This document shows positions 26,318 to 34,721 of a stretch of 64,000 nucleotides of DNA, one piece after another. Every line of letters starts with the position of its first letter. Positions within the stretch are counted from its first letter, which is position 1. The stretch is from assembly GCA_963578805.1 (NCBI GenBank), contig CAUZDY010000008.1, positions 24,309 to 88,308 on the forward strand. The letters run 5' to 3'. This stretch comes from CAUZIB01 sp963578805. Its GTDB lineage: Bacteria; Acidobacteriota; Vicinamibacteria; Vicinamibacterales; UBA8438. The position numbers and the translations under genes were made by a program. The notes below the pieces were generated by a model that had not been told where the DNA came from, searched no databases, and worked only from the letters and a program-made list of their open reading frames with translations.

Positions 26318-28240
26318 ATGAGCAAGATTATTGGGATAGATTTGGGAACGACTAACTCGGTTGTGGCGGTCATGGAGGGTAGTGAGCCTGAGGTCATCAC
26401 CAACCCTGAAGGCAGCCGAATTACCCCTTCGGTCGTGGCATTCGCCAAGGGCGATGAGCGACTCGTCGGTCAGGTCGCAAAACGCCAGGCCGTAACCAAT
26501 CCAGAGAACACCATTTTCTCGATAAAGCGATTCATGGGACGACGCTTTGACGAAGTATCCGAAGAGATGAAAATGGTACCGTACGAGGTCGTCAAGGCCA
26601 CTAACGGCGATGCACGCGTGCATGCCGATGCCGCCGAACATTCCCCGCCTCAGATCTCGGCGATGATACTGCAAAAGTTAAAGCAGGCGGCGGAGGAGTA
26701 CTTAGGTCAGAAAGTGGAGCAGGCGGTCATCACGGTTCCTGCTTACTTCAACGACGCGCAGCGGCAGGCCACCAAAGACGCGGGTCAAATCGCCGGTCTC
26801 GAAGTCATGCGGATCGTCAACGAACCGACTGCAGCTGCTCTGGCATACGGTCTCGACAAGAAGAAGGATGAAACGATCGCGGTTTACGACTTTGGTGGTG
26901 GAACGTTTGATATCTCGATCCTCGAGGTGGGTGAAGGTGTGGTTGAGGTCAAGGCGACCAACGGCGACACGCATCTTGGTGGCGACAACCTCGACCAGCG
27001 GATCATCGAATGGATCGTCGACGGGTTTAAGGCCGACGAAGGGATCGATCTAAGCAAGGATAAGATGGCGCTGCAGCGGCTCAAGGAAGCTGCAGAGAAG
27101 GCCAAGATGGAACTTTCTACCGTGGTGGAGACAGAAATCAATCTACCGTTCGTGACGGCCAACGAATCGGGTCCGAAGCATCTTCAACGGAAACTGACCA
27201 GAGCTAAATTCGAGCAGCTGGTCGATGACCTGCTCAAGCGGACGGTTGGCCCGGCCGAGCAGGCCCTCTCGGACGCCGGGATGAAGCCGTCTGATATCGA
27301 CGAGGTCGTCTTGGTTGGGGGATCGACCCGAGTGCCTAAAGTGCAGGAGCTGGTCAAGGCACTCTTCGACCGAGAGCCTCACCGCGGTGTCAATCCGGAC
27401 GAGGTTGTCGCTATTGGTGCAGCCGTGCAGGCGGGTGTGCTGTCGGGCGAAGTAAAGGATTTACTGCTGCTAGACGTGACACCTCTGTCGCTCGGAATTG
27501 AAACACTGGGCGGGGTCATGACTCAACTTTTGCCTCGTAACACCACGATTCCGACTCGCAAAGGGGAGATTTTTTCGACGGCGGCAGACAGCCAGACTAG
27601 TGTCGAGGTACATGTGCTGCAGGGTGAACGCTCGATGGCGGCGAAAAATCGAACGTTGGGCAAGTTTCATCTGGTCGGCATACCCGCGGCACCACGAGGC
27701 GTTCCACAGGTCGAGGTGACGTTCGATATTGATGCCAACGGGATCGTCAATGTGTCGGCCAAGGACCTCGGTACCGGGAAGGAACAGAAAATCACTATCA
27801 CCGCCTCCAGTGGACTGAGCAAGGAAGAGGTCGACCAAATGATGAAAGAGGCCGACGCTCACGCCGATGAGGACAAGGCAAAGAAGGATGAAGTCGAGAC
27901 GCGTAACCGGGCGGACCAGGTGGTCTACGCGGCCGAGCGCATGATCAGCGAATCAGGGGAGAAGCTGTCGGACGAGGTCCGCCAGCCTATCGAGACGGCG
28001 ATCGACGCGGTGAAGAAAGCTGTCGAGGGGGGTAATGTTGACGCGCTCACGGAGGCGGTAGAACAGCTGACCGCCGCGCAACATAAGGCAGCCGAGCAAC
28101 TCTACCAGCAGGCCGGAACGGCTGAAACGCCATCGGAATCTGGGGGTGGCACTCCGTCCGACCCCTCCTCCGATGGGGCGACGTCTGGTGAGAGCGGAGA
28201 CGTGATCGATGCGGAGGTTGTCGAGGACGACAAAGGCTAG
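26318..28240 (+). CDS. dnaK: Molecular chaperone DnaK (Hsp70)
   Basis: ATP-driven chaperone that folds and holds client proteins with DnaJ. The 640 residues show the Hsp70 signatures IIGIDLGTTNSVVAV at the N-terminus, VYDFGGGTFDISIL near residue 190 and VVLVGGSTRVPKVQ near residue 330. The substrate-binding domain follows (LLLDVTPLSLGIETLGG), and the C-terminal tail is acidic and Gly/Ser-rich, ending in DAEVVEDD. It is the first gene of a dnaK-dnaJ-hspR operon. No grpE lies in the operon. Confidence 0.98.
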   Translation: MSKIIGIDLGTTNSVVAVMEGSEPEVITNPEGSRITPSVVAFAKGDERLVGQVAKRQAVTNPENTIFSIKRFMGRRFDEVSEEMKMVPYEVVKATNGDARVHADAAEHSPPQISAMILQKLKQAAEEYLGQKVEQAVITVPAYFNDAQRQATKDAGQIAGLEVMRIVNEPTAAALAYGLDKKKDETIAVYDFGGGTFDISILEVGEGVVEVKATNGDTHLGGDNLDQRIIEWIVDGFKADEGIDLSKDKMALQRLKEAAEKAKMELSTVVETEINLPFVTANESGPKHLQRKLTRAKFEQLVDDLLKRTVGPAEQALSDAGMKPSDIDEVVLVGGSTRVPKVQELVKALFDREPHRGVNPDEVVAIGAAVQAGVLSGEVKDLLLLDVTPLSLGIETLGGVMTQLLPRNTTIPTRKGEIFSTAADSQTSVEVHVLQGERSMAAKNRTLGKFHLVGIPAAPRGVPQVEVTFDIDANGIVNVSAKDLGTGKEQKITITASSGLSKEEVDQMMKEADAHADEDKAKKDEVETRNRADQVVYAAERMISESGEKLSDEVRQPIETAIDAVKKAVEGGNVDALTEAVEQLTAAQHKAAEQLYQQAGTAETPSESGGGTPSDPSSDGATSGESGDVIDAEVVEDDKG

Positions 28241-28254
28241 CGGAGTCGCCGGTG

Positions 28255-29343
28255 ATGGACTTCTATTTGATCCTTGGTGTGAACCGTGGGGCTTCGGCGC
28301 ACGAGGTTAAACGGGCCTATAAACGGCTAGCACGGAAATATCACCCCGATATCAATCCTGGTGACCACGAGGCCGCCGCATTTTATCATCGCGCCACCGA
28401 GGCGTACGACACCCTGACCGACCCCGAGCGTCGGGAAACGTATGACGCACATGGTCCCCAGTCACCGCAACGTCCAGGTGCTTCCATCGAGTTTCATGGG
28501 TTCGACTTTTCCGCTCCGGTACAGGGTGCGTCGGCGACCTTCGCCGAGCTGTTTTCTGAGGTTCTTCAGGAGACTGGTGATCACAAGGCTATCCCGACTC
28601 TGACGGGGAGCGACCTACACGCCGACATAACGCTGAGCTTCGAGGAAGCGCTGATGGGTGCCGAGCGGACTATGATGGTGACACGGCTCGTTGCTTGTAC
28701 GGCGTGCGCAGGGACCGGTCTGCGGCGGTCGGCCGAAACGCCCTGTGCGGATTGTCAAGGTTCTGGAGACAAACGCTGGCGACGGGGGCATATGGTGTTC
28801 ACGAAGTCCTGTTCGGCCTGCGGCGGGACAGGGCGTCATCGCCAGCAACCGTGTGGATCCTGCCGGGCCAAGGGCGTCATGTCATGCACGGAGAAGATCT
28901 CCATCCACGTTCCGGTAGGGGTAGCTGACGGTGCCCGGATGCGGGTGCCAGGCAAAGGACATGCCGGTCGCGGAGGAGGAGCCACCGGAGATCTCTATAT
29001 CACGGCCACGGTGGGGGCTCACCGGTTGTTCGTTCGGGATGGTGATGATCTGCGGCTTGAGGTTCCGATCAGTGTCAGCGAGGCGGTACTTGGGGCCCTC
29101 ATCGATGTGCCGACAGTCGAGAGCCAGGTCAGACTTCGGATCCCTCCTGGCACGTCATCCGGTCAGCGATTTCGTGTGAAGAACCAGGGCGCGCCGTCCC
29201 CACGGACTGGAGAGCGGGGAGACTTGATTGTGACCGTCAAGCTCGTGCTACCGTCTGTGACAGACGAACGGTCGAAGCAGCTACTGCGGGAGTTTGGGCA
29301 GATTCATTCGACCGATGTGCGAAGCGACTTGTTTATCGAGTGA
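28255..29343 (+). CDS. dnaJ: Chaperone DnaJ (Hsp40)
   Basis: J-domain co-chaperone stimulating DnaK ATPase. The J domain occupies residues 1-65 with HPD in KYHPDINPG. The zinc region (about 145-215) has all four CxxC pairs: CTACAGTG, CADCQGSG, CSACGGTG and CGSCRAKG. The C-terminal client-binding domains end near residue 350. The usual Gly/Phe-rich linker is short and poorly Gly-rich. ATG 28255 is used rather than the overlapping GTG 28252. It lies 14 bp after dnaK. Confidence 0.93.
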   Translation: MDFYLILGVNRGASAHEVKRAYKRLARKYHPDINPGDHEAAAFYHRATEAYDTLTDPERRETYDAHGPQSPQRPGASIEFHGFDFSAPVQGASATFAELFSEVLQETGDHKAIPTLTGSDLHADITLSFEEALMGAERTMMVTRLVACTACAGTGLRRSAETPCADCQGSGDKRWRRGHMVFTKSCSACGGTGRHRQQPCGSCRAKGVMSCTEKISIHVPVGVADGARMRVPGKGHAGRGGGATGDLYITATVGAHRLFVRDGDDLRLEVPISVSEAVLGALIDVPTVESQVRLRIPPGTSSGQRFRVKNQGAPSPRTGERGDLIVTVKLVLPSVTDERSKQLLREFGQIHSTDVRSDLFIE

Positions 29344-29804
29344 CAGGGATGTTTCCTAAAGAGCCCGGTAAAGCCTACTTTATGATTAGCGTCGTGGCGC
29401 AGCGCTACGACATTCACCCTCAGACGCTGCGGCTGTACGAGCGGGAGGGACTTCTGAAACCGTCTCGCACCGATGGCAACACACGACTCTACTCAGAGGA
29501 GGATCTGGAGCAGCTCGAGGCCATACTGACGCTGACCCGCGACCTGGGGGTCAACCTCGCGGGCGTCGAGATCATCCTGAACATGCGCCGCAAGATGGAC
29601 CAGATGCAACGAGAGGTGAACGAGTTCATGGCTTACGTGAAGCGGGAGATGGCGCCAGGTCTGGGCGACTGGGAGGAACGTCTTGGAACGGCGATGGTCA
29701 AGGCGACCCCGTCGAGCCTCGTTCGGGCGACACCTCAGATCCGGATCGAACCCGTTACGCCCACCGCCAAGTCTGGCCCGCGCAAGCGCTCAACCACGTC
29801 CTAG
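29340..29804 (+). CDS. hspR: MerR-family heat-shock repressor HspR
   Basis: A DNA-binding repressor of the dnaK operon in Actinobacteria and other phyla. The N-terminal MerR winged helix (ISVVAQRYDIHPQTLRLYEREGLLKPSRT) is followed by the short coiled coil MRRKMDQMQREVNEFM and a basic tail. There is no ligand-binding C-terminal domain, as expected for HspR. GTG 29340 overlaps the dnaJ stop; ATG 29349 and the internal ATG 29385 are alternatives. Location as the third gene after dnaK and dnaJ strongly supports HspR over other MerR members. The candidate operator is described at 26229-26251. Confidence 0.88.
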   Translation: MTGMFPKEPGKAYFMISVVAQRYDIHPQTLRLYEREGLLKPSRTDGNTRLYSEEDLEQLEAILTLTRDLGVNLAGVEIILNMRRKMDQMQREVNEFMAYVKREMAPGLGDWEERLGTAMVKATPSSLVRATPQIRIEPVTPTAKSGPRKRSTTS

Positions 29805-29997
29805 CGCTCTGCGCCGCGATCCAAGTCTAGCGTCAACGCATCGCGAAGGTGCTCCACGAGTTTCAGGACACCGAGGTCGCGATCAGTAGTCCCACTCGGC
29901 CACGGGTTGCTCTCACGACGATAATCGCGGTTTCATACTCGTGACGCTAGGGGTATCCTGTAGGGGCTCTCACGATCCCTTAACCACCAGAGTGATA

Positions 29998-30846
29998 ATG
30001 ACCTGTACGAGCTGTCACGATACCGGCTGGCGTTCTCACGATATTGACGGTGTTGAACGCGTCGAGCGTTGTGAGTGTTGGCGACAGCGGGTGACGCAGG
30101 ACTTGTTAAAAGAGGCGAACATCCCCTCCCGCTATCACAAGTGTGATTTTTCAGCTTTTGTCACCTATCCGAACGAGCAACTGCTCCGGACGGTAAAGAA
30201 GGCGGAGGAATTCGCGGCGGCGTTTCCGGTGGTCCAGAAAGGACTGCTATTAATCGGCCCGCCTGGTATCGGGAAGACACACCTCGCGGTCGCCGTCCTC
30301 CGCGACGTCATCATACAGAAGAGTATTCGAGGTGTGTACTTCGATACACGCTCGTTGCTGAGCACGATTCGGAGCACGTATAACCCGGTGACACGCACCT
30401 CGGAGGCCGACGTACTTGGGTGGGTCATGAATGCCGAGTTGCTCGTACTCGACGATCTCGGCGCCGAGCGACCAACGGACTGGGTGGAAGAGACGATGAA
30501 CCTGATCGTCAACACACGATATAACGACCGAAAGCCGACGATTTTCACTTCCAACTACGAGGACGTGCCCGACACCGACGACATCGACTCGTTGCTTGTG
30601 AGGGTCGGATTTCGGATGCATTCCCGTTTGCGGGAGATGTGCGATTTTCTGGAGTACGCCGGACCAGACTATCGAGACTTCGAGTATGCGCCAAGTTCCG
30701 ACGATTTGTTCCGACGCTGGAAGGATCAGAAGACGCGGCCACATCGACGTTTGCCGCGGCGTACGTCAGTTCGGGCCCGAGCGCAGCTCAAAGAGAAGGA
30801 TGGACAGCTTGAGCTTGGATGGTCGGGTGGCAAGGCGAGTAACTAG
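29998..30846 (+). CDS. DnaC-like AAA+ ATPase with N-terminal zinc motif
   Basis: A 282-residue helicase-loader-type ATPase. It has Walker A GPPGIGKTH (about residue 87) and Walker B LLVLDDLGAERP. Sensor I reads IFTSNYE, and SRLREM resembles an arginine-finger segment. An N-terminal Cys motif (CTSC...CECW) could bind zinc, as in loader proteins that recognise the helicase or primase. The protein could load replicative helicase DnaB or act in repair; no replication gene is nearby and no transposase accompanies it, so it is not an IstB of an insertion sequence. ATG 29998 was chosen because the zinc motif begins there. About 190 bp of non-coding DNA precede it, and the C-terminus is Arg-rich. Confidence 0.8.
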   Translation: MTCTSCHDTGWRSHDIDGVERVERCECWRQRVTQDLLKEANIPSRYHKCDFSAFVTYPNEQLLRTVKKAEEFAAAFPVVQKGLLLIGPPGIGKTHLAVAVLRDVIIQKSIRGVYFDTRSLLSTIRSTYNPVTRTSEADVLGWVMNAELLVLDDLGAERPTDWVEETMNLIVNTRYNDRKPTIFTSNYEDVPDTDDIDSLLVRVGFRMHSRLREMCDFLEYAGPDYRDFEYAPSSDDLFRRWKDQKTRPHRRLPRRTSVRARAQLKEKDGQLELGWSGGKASN

Positions 30847-30871
30847 TGGATCACGCTTGAAGTTCTCGGGC

Positions 30872-32005
30872 GTGTCTGAGAGCGAGCCGCTTGGTCTTTA
30901 TCTCCATATTCCGTTCTGCGAGTCGATTTGTAACTACTGCAACTTTAATCGTGGTCTGTTCGACTCAGACCTTAAAACGCGTTACGTCGATGCGCTAACA
31001 ACCGAGATCACCACGATCGGCGACGGCGCCGCGGTGGATACCATCTACTTTGGCGGGGGAACGCCCTCGCTTCTTGATCCAGACGAAGTCGAACGAATCC
31101 TCGACGTGTGTCGTGACGTGTTTGCCGTTAACCCGTCGGCCGAGGTGAGTCTGGAAGTCAATCCAGAGTCGGCGACGATGTCTCGGCTGGTGGGATGGCG
31201 GGAGTCGGGTGTGACTCGACTCAGCTTTGGTGTGCAATCGTTTCGGGATCCTGAGCTCCAGCGACTAGGGCGGAGGCACACGGCGAGTCGGGCCAAGGAC
31301 GCCGTGCGTGCAGCGCGCACGGTCGGGTATGCTGACATCAGCCTTGATTTAATGTTGTGGCTTCCAGATCAGACCGCTGTGGACTGCCGCGAGTCGATCG
31401 AGGCGTTGCTCGAGCTTGGTCCTGACCACGCATCACTTTATCTGCTTGAGTTGTATCCGAACGCTCCGCTACGGGATGACATGTTTCGACGCGGCTGGTC
31501 GCTGGCACCTGACGAGGATGCGGCTCAGATGTATCTTGACGCGCTGGAAGTCACTGATAAGGGTGGCTATGAGCAGTACGAGATCTCCAACGTGTGCCGA
31601 CCGGGATGGCAGTGTCGTCACAACCTTAAGTATTGGCGCGACGGCGAATGGTTGGGGTTCGGCTGTGGTGCCCATTCTACCCGTGGTGGTGCCCGCTGGA
31701 GGAATCTGTCAGAAACGAATCGCTATATCGAGACTGTAACCGATGGGCGTCCGGCGGCTCTCGATCGGCGTTCACTCAGTCCCTCAGAGCGGCTCGGTGA
31801 CATGCTGTTCACGGGCCTTCGCCTGACCGATGGGCTCGACCTCGAGTCGATTTCGCGACATTACGGTGTGGACGTGATGCGTAAATACGGGACAGAGCTA
31901 GCATCCCCTATCGCGGAGGGTCTGCTTGTCCACGAGTCTGGACGACTTAAGCTAACGCGGCAGGGTATGCTGGTAGCCAATGAAATAATGGAAGCTTTCG
32001 TCTAG
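30872..32005 (+). CDS. hemW: Radical SAM heme chaperone HemW
   Basis: Inserts heme into respiratory enzymes; formerly annotated as oxygen-independent coproporphyrinogen oxidase-like. The [4Fe-4S] cysteines are in HIPFCESICNYCNF (CX3CX2C) near residue 15, followed by YFGGGTPSLL and the second glycine-rich strand VSLEVNPES. The HemW C-terminal domain (LFTGLRLTDGLDL) is present. GTG 30872 was picked because the homologous start lies just before the cysteines; TTG 30857 is also possible, and the longer upstream frame overlaps the ATPase gene. The absence of HemN-specific N-terminal residues supports HemW. Confidence 0.87.
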   Translation: MSESEPLGLYLHIPFCESICNYCNFNRGLFDSDLKTRYVDALTTEITTIGDGAAVDTIYFGGGTPSLLDPDEVERILDVCRDVFAVNPSAEVSLEVNPESATMSRLVGWRESGVTRLSFGVQSFRDPELQRLGRRHTASRAKDAVRAARTVGYADISLDLMLWLPDQTAVDCRESIEALLELGPDHASLYLLELYPNAPLRDDMFRRGWSLAPDEDAAQMYLDALEVTDKGGYEQYEISNVCRPGWQCRHNLKYWRDGEWLGFGCGAHSTRGGARWRNLSETNRYIETVTDGRPAALDRRSLSPSERLGDMLFTGLRLTDGLDLESISRHYGVDVMRKYGTELASPIAEGLLVHESGRLKLTRQGMLVANEIMEAFV

Positions 32006-32062
32006 GCGAAGCGTACGCTATTGTATCCGGTCGTTTGCGAGCTTGATAAGGAGGCCAAAGAG

Positions 32063-32548
32063 ATGCTCTCGTTGCAAGATCAAAAGTCATGGCGGAGAAA
32101 TTTGTGGGTGGGGAGTGCCCTGGTTGGCACGCTTGTGGTCGGTGTCGTGCTTGGCTCGGTCTTCACCACACGTACGGCAGAAGCTCAAAACGAACGGACA
32201 TTCAGTTCCACTACCGGGTTGATGCTGAACTACGTGAACGCGGAAAACGCCGAAGCATTCGAAGGAGTGATGCGCAGGTTGCGTGAGGGCCTTCAGAACA
32301 GTGAAGTCCCGGAGCGGAACCGCCAGGCCGAGGGCTGGAAGGTGTATCGCGCCAAAGAACCGGGTCCAAACAACAGCGTCTTGTACGTCTGGTTCCTCGA
32401 CCCTGCGGTGGTGGGTGCCGACTACAGAGTCTCGTACATGCTGAGCGAAGCGTTTCCGGACGAGGCGCAGGCGCTGTTCGAGACGTACAACGGGTCGTTT
32501 GCGGGGGGCCAGAACATGGTCAACCTCGACCTGGTTGTCGACTTTTAG
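32063..32548 (+). CDS. Exported or membrane-anchored protein of unknown function
   Basis: A 161-residue protein with a single N-terminal hydrophobic segment (about 14-36) ending in TAEAQ, probably a signal peptide or anchor. The mature part is alpha/beta and mentions no known family to me. It has several aromatic residues (YVWFLDPAVVGADYRVSY) and an acidic C-terminal strand NLDLVVDF. ATG 32063 has an excellent ribosome-binding site, AAGGAGG, eight bases upstream, which decides it over TTG 32021. It stands alone between hemW and a convergent outer-membrane protein gene. Confidence 0.75.
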   Translation: MLSLQDQKSWRRNLWVGSALVGTLVVGVVLGSVFTTRTAEAQNERTFSSTTGLMLNYVNAENAEAFEGVMRRLREGLQNSEVPERNRQAEGWKVYRAKEPGPNNSVLYVWFLDPAVVGADYRVSYMLSEAFPDEAQALFETYNGSFAGGQNMVNLDLVVDF

Positions 32549-32652
32549 TCGCGGTAGGTCTGAGAGAGGGTGGTGAGCCGGGCTGTCGGCTCGGCGCCAT
32601 CAGCCAGACGTCTGTACGTTCGTGGATTAATTGTCGAGTTGGCGATGCCGGC

Positions 32653-33132
32653 TCAGAAGGCGATGTTCAACCCCGCATATACCCTCTGCCTAGTGCGGTC
32701 GGTAAAGTGGTGACGAAGCCGAAATGTTCGATAGTCGATCCGAACCCGGATGGGTCCCACAAGTGAGATCTTGAGGCCGGCTCCAATGTTACCGCCGAGT
32801 CCGGTGTTTACACGGATGCCGATTCGTTCGCGATAGAGCCCGCCGCCGATGGTCCCGTAGAACTGCAGCCTTGACACCTGAAACGGCGTCTGCACGAGCA
32901 AGTTGAACATGCTCGTTTGGAGTGCCGGAGTGTTTATCTTGGTGTGTTCGGACGTGTCTGAGTATTCGAGTTCGAATCCCACGATCGCCAGCGAGATACC
33001 GATCGCCCCACCCCGCACAGTCCGGCGCGGAGACTCTGTCGAACCGAAAAAGGCTGTGATGTCAGCGGACGCGGTATGGGAGATTCCCAGGATCAGGGTC
33101 ACCAGCACGAAAAGAGAGAGCGGACGAGACAT
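32653..33132 (-). CDS. Outer-membrane beta-barrel protein (OmpA-like or OmpW-like)
   Basis: A 159-residue protein with a clear signal peptide (FVLVTLILGISHTASA, then DITAFFG). The mature chain has alternating-residue amphipathic strands and ends in NIAF, a C-terminal aromatic residue as recognised by BamA. It begins with DITAFFGSTESP and has repeats of Gly/Arg strand turns. It is an eight-strand-sized barrel with no further domain. The upstream ATG at 33183 is rejected because it precedes the signal peptide by 17 non-hydrophobic residues. Its exact family and ligand are unknown. Confidence 0.75.
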   Translation of the reverse strand: MSRPLSLFVLVTLILGISHTASADITAFFGSTESPRRTVRGGAIGISLAIVGFELEYSDTSEHTKINTPALQTSMFNLLVQTPFQVSRLQFYGTIGGGLYRERIGIRVNTGLGGNIGAGLKISLVGPIRVRIDYRTFRLRHHFTDRTRQRVYAGLNIAF

Positions 33133-33268
33133 GTGATTTCGGTCTCCAGTGTAAATGGTGGGACGTTTACGGTGCCGTGTCAAACGTCAGGCCAGGGCCA
33201 GATCGACAGTGGTCGCAGGGAGGAATCTGTATGATACAGTCTCAGCCGCTCTAGGCACGAAAGACAAC

Positions 33269-34207
33269 GTGACGACTGAAAGCCTCGCGGAAGGTATCCT
33301 CGCCCGCGACCAGCGGGCCATAGCCCGCGGTATCACGCTGGTCGAAAACGGATCGACCGAGGGTTTGATGTTGATCCGGGGCTTGTTCGGCCGTGGTGGC
33401 CGAGCACAGATCGTCGGTGTGACGGGTGCACCGGGCGTAGGGAAGAGTACGCTAGTCGATTGCTTGACCAGCGAGTGGCGTCGTCGGCGGAGAACGGTAG
33501 GTATTCTCGCCATCGACCCAACAAGCCCCTTCAGCGGAGGGGCCGTGCTTGGCGACCGCATCCGGATGCAGTCTCATGCCGGCGACTCCGGCGTCTATGT
33601 TAGGAGTATGGCCTCACGCGGACACCTTGGAGGGCTGGCCCAGGCCACGAACGACGCCACGGTCATCCTTGACGCTGCCGGCCACGACGTGGTCATCGTC
33701 GAGACGGTTGGTGTCGGACAGGGCGAGGTTGATATTGCCCGGACGGCAGATGTCTCAATCGTTGTGATGGTTCCTGGTGCCGGTGATGACGTGCAAGCCA
33801 TCAAAGCTGGCATCATGGAGATTGCCGACATCTTCGTCGTGAACAAGGCGGACCGTGATGGGGCAGACCGTGCGGTCAGTGAGATCGAGGCCGTAATGAT
33901 GCTTCAAGCATACGAAGAGGGGGAGTGGCGCCCGCCGGTCTTTAAGACCGAAGCTGCCCACGGCACGGGGGTTACTGCGTTGCTCGACGCCGTGGAGATG
34001 TTCGCTGAGCGTCACGACCACGACGGTGACCGGATGCGATCAAGAGCTGAGGTCCGTCTGCGGGAAGCGCTTAGCCACCAGTTTGTCTCACGTCTTGAGC
34101 GACACGAAGAAATTCGAGCAGCGATCGAGGAAGCGGTCCAGCGGATTACCCGTCGAGACGTCGATCCGCACACGGCGGCGGCTGAAATCATGGAGCGTTC
34201 CGGATGA
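33269..34207 (+). CDS. meaB: Methylmalonyl-CoA mutase metallochaperone GTPase MeaB
   Basis: G3E-family P-loop GTPase that protects and loads adenosylcobalamin into methylmalonyl-CoA mutase. It shows Walker A GVTGAPGVGKSTL, LAIDPTSPFSGGAVLGDRIRM (the MeaB signature switch region), ETVGVGQGEV and NKAD for guanine recognition. GTG 33269 gives 312 residues, the family length; the ORF also extends to 33155 with non-homologous Arg-rich residues. It is followed with a four-base overlap by the epimerase gene. The B12-binding mutase subunit lies 26 kb away at 7.3 kb. Confidence 0.94.
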   Translation: MTTESLAEGILARDQRAIARGITLVENGSTEGLMLIRGLFGRGGRAQIVGVTGAPGVGKSTLVDCLTSEWRRRRRTVGILAIDPTSPFSGGAVLGDRIRMQSHAGDSGVYVRSMASRGHLGGLAQATNDATVILDAAGHDVVIVETVGVGQGEVDIARTADVSIVVMVPGAGDDVQAIKAGIMEIADIFVVNKADRDGADRAVSEIEAVMMLQAYEEGEWRPPVFKTEAAHGTGVTALLDAVEMFAERHDHDGDRMRSRAEVRLREALSHQFVSRLERHEEIRAAIEEAVQRITRRDVDPHTAAAEIMERSG

Positions 34208-34605
34208 AAGCGGTGCTCGACCATATCGGGATTGCCGTGGCCAAGCTGGACGAGTCATTGGCGTTCTTTCGCGATGCGCTGGGTCTTGAGGTCACCGCGG
34301 TCGAGGAAGTGCTGTCCCAAGGAGTCCGGGCGCACTTCGTTTCGACCGGGTCGACGGCGCTCGAAATTCTGGAGGCGACGGCGGACGATTCTCCAATCGC
34401 GAAGTTTATAAATCGGCGGGGCCCTGGGTTGCATCACGTCACGCTCAGGGTCGACGATCTAACCGCTGCTCTCGTCGAACTCCAACAGCGAGGTGTTCGT
34501 CTTATCGACGAAATTCCACGTGCTGGAGCAGAGGGGGCGCGAGTCGCTTTTATTCATCCCTCCAGCACACACGGGGTGCTGGTCGAGCTGAAGGAACAGT
34601 CGTGA
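34204..34605 (+). CDS. mce: Methylmalonyl-CoA epimerase
   Basis: VOC-fold metalloenzyme that interconverts (R)- and (S)-methylmalonyl-CoA, linking propionyl-CoA carboxylase and the mutase. Two beta-alpha-beta-beta-beta modules are seen in 133 residues. Metal-binding positions are in DHIGIAV (His), PGLHHVTLRV (His) and VLVELKE (Glu), as in the family. The ATGA overlap with meaB implies co-translation. Together with meaB the function is firmly supported. Confidence 0.93.
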   Translation: MKAVLDHIGIAVAKLDESLAFFRDALGLEVTAVEEVLSQGVRAHFVSTGSTALEILEATADDSPIAKFINRRGPGLHHVTLRVDDLTAALVELQQRGVRLIDEIPRAGAEGARVAFIHPSSTHGVLVELKEQS

Positions 34606-34721
34606 GTGGCTGGCTGCCAGTCGGTGGTCAGGAGGCTCGCCTCGACGTAGGATCAGTGACTGAACACCGATAACCATCGGCTCATGGCCGGCGACCATCA
34701 ACGACTCCCGATTGAGGACCT

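Noticed and set aside
29998..30846. IstB-like ATPase as a sign of an insertion sequence
   Set aside because: No transposase, inverted repeats or target duplication are visible around it.
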